From: an uncultured Bacteroidales bacterium
GTDB taxonomy: Bacteria; Bacteroidota; Bacteroidia; Bacteroidales; Paludibacteraceae
DNA: 64,000 bases
Direction: 5' to 3'
Assembly: GCA_946411385.1 (NCBI GenBank)
Contig: CAMKDV010000005.1
Coordinates: 145,439-209,438 of the forward strand
Part shown: positions 60,280-64,000 of the stretch, piece by piece
Numbering within the stretch: position 1 is the stretch's first letter
How the letters are laid out: the number at the start of each line of letters is the position of its first letter
Program-made: the position numbers and the translations under genes
Notes under the pieces: model-generated
The model's database searches: none
Told to the model about the DNA's origin: nothing
Seen by the model: the letters and a program-made list of their open reading frames with translations, nothing else

Positions 60280-60311
60280 TGTTGTTTTGTTCAATTTCTG
60301 AATTTCTTTTA

Positions 60312-60434
60312 GGCAGATTTGTGTTTTCGGTTGAGGGAGTTCGGGGTCCCCAAAGAACTTGTTCGAGTGGGGTGTCAGTTATGCGGGACATAATGACCGA
60401 AACCAAAACGCAAAGATGCCAAAAGAAAACAGAA
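60312..60434. repeat. Intergenic repeat flanking exbD, copy 1
   Basis: Shares with the stretch at 60901-60982 the words GCAGATTT, GTGTTTTC, CATAATGACCGA, AACGCAAA and GATGCCAA in the same order. Contains a TTATG/CATAA hairpin. Confidence 0.65.
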
Positions 60435-60435
60435 A

Positions 60436-60846
60436 CTACTTCTTATTTCTGGTTGCTACTACCAGCTTCATCTTGTGGCTATTGGCAATATCCAACACTC
60501 TTACCACTTCCTTGTAGGCGATATCCTCATCGGCATGCAACGCGATATACATCGTCGAATCCTGCTGCTGAACAGATGTCAGGTAAGGCTCCAAATCCTC
60601 CGCATCGATGGCTACGGGTTTCTCCTTGCCAAGGGCTACAAAGTAGTTGCCCAGGTTGTCGATGCTCACTTTCGCTACCACCTGCTTCGTGTTCGTTTTG
60701 GCTTTGGCCTGCGGAAGGTTGATCTTGATATCGTTGGGCGACGACATCGTGCTTGCCATCACAAAGAACAGCAGCAGCAGGAAGATGAGGTCGGTCATCG
60801 ACGACATCGCGAAAGTCGCTTCAACTTTATTTCGTCTCTTTAACAT
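60436..60846 (-). CDS. exbD: ExbD/TolR-type membrane protein
   Basis: This 136-residue protein has one helix (about 16-36) that carries the proton-path Asp in MTDLIFLLLLFFVM. The periplasmic domain follows the usual pattern (HADEDIAYKEVVRVLDIA). It works with ExbB to power TonB. Intergenic repeats lie on both sides. Confidence 0.9.
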   Translation of the reverse strand: MLKRRNKVEATFAMSSMTDLIFLLLLFFVMASTMSSPNDIKINLPQAKAKTNTKQVVAKVSIDNLGNYFVALGKEKPVAIDAEDLEPYLTSVQQQDSTMYIALHADEDIAYKEVVRVLDIANSHKMKLVVATRNKK

Positions 60847-60900
60847 AATCGTTGTATTGTCTTGTTGAGTAATTTTGGTTATATTTAGATGTTATCTTGA

Positions 60901-60982
60901 GCAGATTTTGTGTTTTCTTGTAAGGAAGTTATGTGGTGCATAATGACCGAGCAAAAAACGCAAAAGATGCCAAGAGAACACT
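60901..60982. repeat. Intergenic repeat flanking exbD, copy 2
   Basis: Shorter copy of the element at 60312-60434, also with the TTATG/CATAA hairpin but a different loop. No promoter consensus fits. Confidence 0.65.
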
Positions 60983-60996
60983 AAATAAAGCAAAAT

Positions 60997-61680
60997 TTAA
61001 GCGGGTTCATTCAGTAAGTCCATGAATTCAAGAGTCCGGCCCTCTAATTGACGCACAACTCGGTCAATTCTCGAAACCAGGAAGTTATACATGAACATCG
61101 CGATGATACCTACAATCAGACCGCCGATGGTTGTTACCATCGCCTGATACATTCCTTCGCTCAACGCCGACATCTCAATCACGCCACTGGCGTTCTGAGC
61201 CATGTTGTAGAACGTCTGTACCATACCCAGTACCGTACCAAGGAAACCGAGCATCGGAGCACCGGCTGCTATTGTAGCCATGATTACCAATCCCTTCTCC
61301 AGGATCGACACCTCCAGGTTACCTACGTTCTCGATAGCTACCTGCACATCTTGCATCGGACGGCCAATACGGCTGATACCTTTCTCTATCATTCGCGCCG
61401 AAGGCGTACCGGCTTGGTGGCACAGGTTAAGCGCCGAGTCGATCTTGCCGTCGTGAATATAGTCCTTGATGCGGTCCATGAACGAACTGTCCTCTTTCAA
61501 GGCATTGTGAAGAACGAGCAGTCGTTCTACAAACAGGTAGATTGCCCAAAGCAGCAACACGCCCAGGATGATCATGATCCATCCGCCGTATTGCGCCATT
61601 GTAAAGAGGTTAATTGATTCCTGTACAGGCTCTTCCATCATCTGCTCTGCCAGAGCGGTTGTGTCAATTTGTAATAGCAT
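60997..61680 (-). CDS. exbB: ExbB/TolQ/MotA proton-channel protein
   Basis: This 227-residue inner-membrane protein has three helices (about 28-50, 130-155, 175-200). Conserved: GAPMLGFLGTVLGMVQTF and TTIGGLIVGIIAM with the channel Thr. Forms the stator with ExbD. It follows pdxJ by about 190 bases that hold tandem repeats. Confidence 0.92.
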   Translation of the reverse strand: MLLQIDTTALAEQMMEEPVQESINLFTMAQYGGWIMIILGVLLLWAIYLFVERLLVLHNALKEDSSFMDRIKDYIHDGKIDSALNLCHQAGTPSARMIEKGISRIGRPMQDVQVAIENVGNLEVSILEKGLVIMATIAAGAPMLGFLGTVLGMVQTFYNMAQNASGVIEMSALSEGMYQAMVTTIGGLIVGIIAMFMYNFLVSRIDRVVRQLEGRTLEFMDLLNEPA

Positions 61681-61731
61681 ATTCTTTGTTGTTTTTTTAT
61701 TCTTGTTATATTTTTGTCACGCTTTTATCGA

Positions 61732-61777
61732 GTCATTATCGGGTCATTAACGGTCCATTATCGGTCCATTATCGGGA
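61732..61777. repeat. Tandem 11-bp repeat TCATTATCGGG between pdxJ and exbB
   Basis: Four units with small changes, followed by a second family of repeats (CTTTTAACGAGGTTTT) to 61858. No gene or clear promoter is visible here. Confidence 0.7.
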
Positions 61778-61870
61778 GTGATACCTGTCCCTCCTAGACC
61801 ATTGCCACACTTTTAACGAGGTTTTTACAAGGTTTTAACAGACTTTTAACGAGGTTTTGTCTTGAGCGTT

Positions 61871-62587
61871 CTATGCTTTGCTGCATTCCAAATACCGTTT
61901 GATGGTCTCCTCTATTCCCCAATACAGCGCATCCGCTATCAGCTGATGCCCGATGCTCACTTCGTCAATCCACGGAAAAGCGCCAATCAATGCCGGCAGG
62001 TTCTCTGTACTCAGGTCATGACCTGCATTCAGTCCCAGACCCACCTCGCGCGCTTTCTCGGCTGCGGCTCTGTACATCGCAATGGCTGCTTCAGGCTCGT
62101 GCTCAAACAGTTCGGCATACGGACCCGTATACAGCTCCACGCGGTCAGCACCCACGGCTTTCGCTCCTTCCACCATTGCGGCATCGGCGTTCACGAAGAT
62201 CGATACGCGTATACCTGCTTCGTGAAAACGCTTGGTTACCTCGGTCAGAAACGTTTTGTTGCGGATAGTATCCCATCCGTGGTTGGACGTCAGCTGCTCA
62301 TGGCCGTCAGGCACAAGCGTCACCTGCGTAGGACGAACTTCACAAACCATCTGAACAAACTCCGGTTCGGGATTGCCTTCGATATTCAGCTCGGTGTGCA
62401 CTACCTCTTTCAGCGCATATACATCCGTGCGGCGTATATGCCGCTCATCCGGACGAGGATGTACGGTAATGCCCTCCGCTCCGAAACGCTCACAGTCTTT
62501 CGCAAACTGCACCACATCCGGCACGTTTCCTCCGCGCGCGTTACGTAACGTGGCTACTTTATTTATATTGACGCTCAAACGGGCCAT
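61871..62587 (-). CDS. pdxJ: Pyridoxine 5'-phosphate synthase
   Basis: This 238-residue TIM-barrel enzyme makes pyridoxine 5'-phosphate from 1-deoxyxylulose 5-phosphate and aminoacetone phosphate. Motifs: LSVNINKVATLRNARGG, EGITVHPRPDERHI, VPDGHEQLTSNHGWD, GADRVELYTGPYA and LNAGHDLSTENL. Full length. Confidence 0.96.
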   Translation of the reverse strand: MARLSVNINKVATLRNARGGNVPDVVQFAKDCERFGAEGITVHPRPDERHIRRTDVYALKEVVHTELNIEGNPEPEFVQMVCEVRPTQVTLVPDGHEQLTSNHGWDTIRNKTFLTEVTKRFHEAGIRVSIFVNADAAMVEGAKAVGADRVELYTGPYAELFEHEPEAAIAMYRAAAEKAREVGLGLNAGHDLSTENLPALIGAFPWIDEVSIGHQLIADALYWGIEETIKRYLECSKA

Positions 62588-62636
62588 TTCTCCATGTTTT
62601 ATGCGGCGTTTTTACAAGACACCACAAAATCCGCTA

Positions 62637-62668
62637 CAAAGTTACAAAAAAAAATGGACATTTGCAAA
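62637..62668 (-). promoter_or_regulatory. Promoter of pdxJ
   Basis: On the minus strand TTTG (62665-62668), 20 bases, TAACTTTG (62637-62644). Confidence 0.8.
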
Positions 62669-62787
62669 TTTTTTCAAAGAAAAATTGCTGTTTGATGCAT
62701 ATTTTTCTTTTATCGTTAGCAAATGCCTGTTATTTTGATGGTTTTTTGCAGCCTATGTGTCGCGATTTCCAACCGCCCGAGTAGCGT

Positions 62788-63945
62788 TTATGTTTCTTTC
62801 TGCTGCAAGGCGTTGACCAGCATTCCACACGCAGCAAGTATATCCTCTCCGCGCGAACGGCGGATGGTACATGTCACGCCGTGTGCACTCAGGTAGTCGC
62901 GGAAAACTACCATCCTCGCTTCATCGCTGGCAGGGAAGAGCGGCTTTTCGCCTGATTTGTTATTGCCCTCTTTGCAGCTATCCTCTTTGTTGCTGTGATA
63001 GCGAATTAGGTTCACTCTGCAGGGCAGACCTTGCAGCAACCTGATCAGCTGCTTGGCATGTTGCTGATCGTCGTTGATGCCGCTCCAACAGATATACTCA
63101 AAACTGAGCCGTCGCTGGTGTGTCCAGTCATATTGGCGCAACAGGGCGAGCACATCTTCTACGGGCGTCAGTTTCTCAGCCGGCATGATAGCGGCGCGTT
63201 CAGCAGGGTAGGGATTGTGCAGCGAGAGTGCCAGATGGCAGTCGGTCTCGTTCAAGAATCGCTCCAAGGCAGCTTTCTCTTCGCCATTCGCGTTTCTGCC
63301 GTCTGATTGCTGACTTCTCAACTGTTTCGGCAGTATTCCCACGGTACTTACCGTTATCCTCTTTCCGCTCCAACCTAAACCCCATTCGGCTGTCAGTACT
63401 TTCAATGCGCGAAGTACGTTGTCGATATTATCCATCGGCTCCCCTTCGCCCATCAATACCAGGTTAGTCAAATCCGGGAAATGAAGTACCTGCGCCAGGA
63501 TGTCCGCGGTACTCAGGTTGCCGTGAAAACCTAATGTTCCCGTCATGCAGAACTTACAGCCCATCTTGCAGCCCGCTTGTGTGCTTACGCACAGCGTAGT
63601 CCGGTCATCCTCAGGCAGATAGACGCACTCAATATATTGCTGATTGCTAATCGCTGCTTGCTGGCCGCTGACAACTGACTGCTGATTGCTGATAACTATT
63701 GGAAAAAGGTACTTCCTTGTACCGTCCACTGAGACCGCTTCAGCTGTCGGTTCCAGTCTGCCGATCGTGTACAGTTCTTTCAATCGCTCACGCGCCTTGA
63801 GCGAGATGTTGGTCATCTGGTCGAACGACGTTACCCTGTGCTTGTACAGCCACTCGCACAACTGTTTGCCCGCAAAGCGGGGCAATCCCGCTTCGCAGGC
63901 AACAGCTTGCAGCTCCTCCAATGTCAGACCTAATAACGCTTTCAT
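62788..63945 (-). CDS. rlmN: Dual-specificity rRNA/tRNA m2A methyltransferase RlmN
   Basis: This radical-SAM enzyme methylates A2503 of 23S rRNA and A37 of some tRNAs. From ATG 63945 it has 385 residues, above the usual about 350-360. The cluster motif CKMGCKFCMTG is intact, as are GEGEPMDN, STVGILP and the final active Cys region (CGMLVN). The extra length comes from two in-frame repeat-derived inserts: about residues 81-106 (SNQQSVVSGQQAAISNQQ) and about 207-216 (RSQQSDGRN). The start follows a 7-base repeat tract at the window edge. Confidence 0.93.
   Translation of the reverse strand: MKALLGLTLEELQAVACEAGLPRFAGKQLCEWLYKHRVTSFDQMTNISLKARERLKELYTIGRLEPTAEAVSVDGTRKYLFPIVISNQQSVVSGQQAAISNQQYIECVYLPEDDRTTLCVSTQAGCKMGCKFCMTGTLGFHGNLSTADILAQVLHFPDLTNLVLMGEGEPMDNIDNVLRALKVLTAEWGLGWSGKRITVSTVGILPKQLRSQQSDGRNANGEEKAALERFLNETDCHLALSLHNPYPAERAAIMPAEKLTPVEDVLALLRQYDWTHQRRLSFEYICWSGINDDQQHAKQLIRLLQGLPCRVNLIRYHSNKEDSCKEGNNKSGEKPLFPASDEARMVVFRDYLSAHGVTCTIRRSRGEDILAACGMLVNALQQKET
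63626..63700. repeat. Heptamer-type tract inside rlmN
   Basis: Units such as TTGCTGA, TTGCTAA, CCGCTGA and CAACTGA follow at a 7-base period and encode the Gln/Ser-rich insert ahead of the iron-sulfur motif. Confidence 0.75.
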
Positions 63946-63949
63946 CTTT

Positions 63950-64000
63950 CCCCTTTCACCTTTCAATTTTCACCTTTCAATTTCCTTTCCCCTTTCACCT
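63950..64000. repeat. Heptamer tract at the right window edge
   Basis: CCTTTCA and ATTTTCA units in tandem directly before the rlmN start. The tract runs beyond the window. Confidence 0.8.

Noticed and set aside
1..64000. CRISPR array
   Set aside because: The repeats seen are contiguous tandem units or dispersed palindromes; none shows repeat-spacer alternation with unique spacers, and no cas gene is present.

Overview
The window is Bacteroidota chromosomal DNA, most likely an uncultured gut-type Bacteroidales. The evidence is a SusC/SusD pair, a fused MurF-Alr gene, lptE next to secG, DUF3276 and DUF3078 genes, and about fifteen copies of the Bacteroidota promoter pair TTTG / TAnnTTTG, nearly all with exactly 20 bases between the boxes. 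Function calls rest on motif reading and remembered family features; no database search was run.

Layout. 1-8700 is accessory DNA. At its left is the end of a prophage or related element: the tail of an unknown protein, a 944-residue tail-fibre-like protein with HxH motifs and a 9-residue beta-solenoid repeat, a tyrosine recombinase, a small nucleotidyltransferase-like protein, a probable structured small RNA on the minus strand, a thymidylate-synthase-family enzyme whose key Asn is Asp (which points to dCMP as substrate), and a DNA methyltransferase. Then come a Cys-rich mini-protein, a truncated nucleoside-deoxyribosyltransferase-like gene and about 1.7 kb without convincing genes. That stretch is full of duplicated, palindromic and 22-bp-phased repeats and may be a decayed replication or control region.

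8751-16340 is core genome: an iron-type ABC ATPase, a murF-alr fusion whose MurF half looks shortened, tRNA-Arg, a sigma-54-type activator, lptE, secG and recQ. 16514-27243 is a starch locus: an MFS sugar transporter, a lipoprotein, SusC, SusD, a SusE/F-like starch-binding protein and a GH13 amylase. 27338-35397 holds rplS, a beta-CASP nuclease-like protein, a lipoprotein plus OmpA/TSP3 protein pair, yebC and rsmG. 35421-40774 has a metallo-hydrolase, an O-antigen ligase, rfbD, rfbC, deoD and tyrS.

40870-49482 is one long minus-strand series of signalling genes: HD hydrolase, TIGR02172-like kinase, RelA/SpoT-domain protein, STAS protein, a membrane PP2C phosphatase fused to an anti-sigma-type kinase, glutamate dehydrogenase and an NtrY-like histidine kinase. 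49576-64000 has a His-rich permease, trmN6, ispE, DUF3276, rpsU, ftsE, DUF349, rny, zapA, a coiled-coil protein, DUF3078, a DJ-1 protein, tonB-exbD-exbB, pdxJ and rlmN. Short tandem repeats, mostly of 7 bases, recur between genes and in frame inside at least three conserved enzymes.
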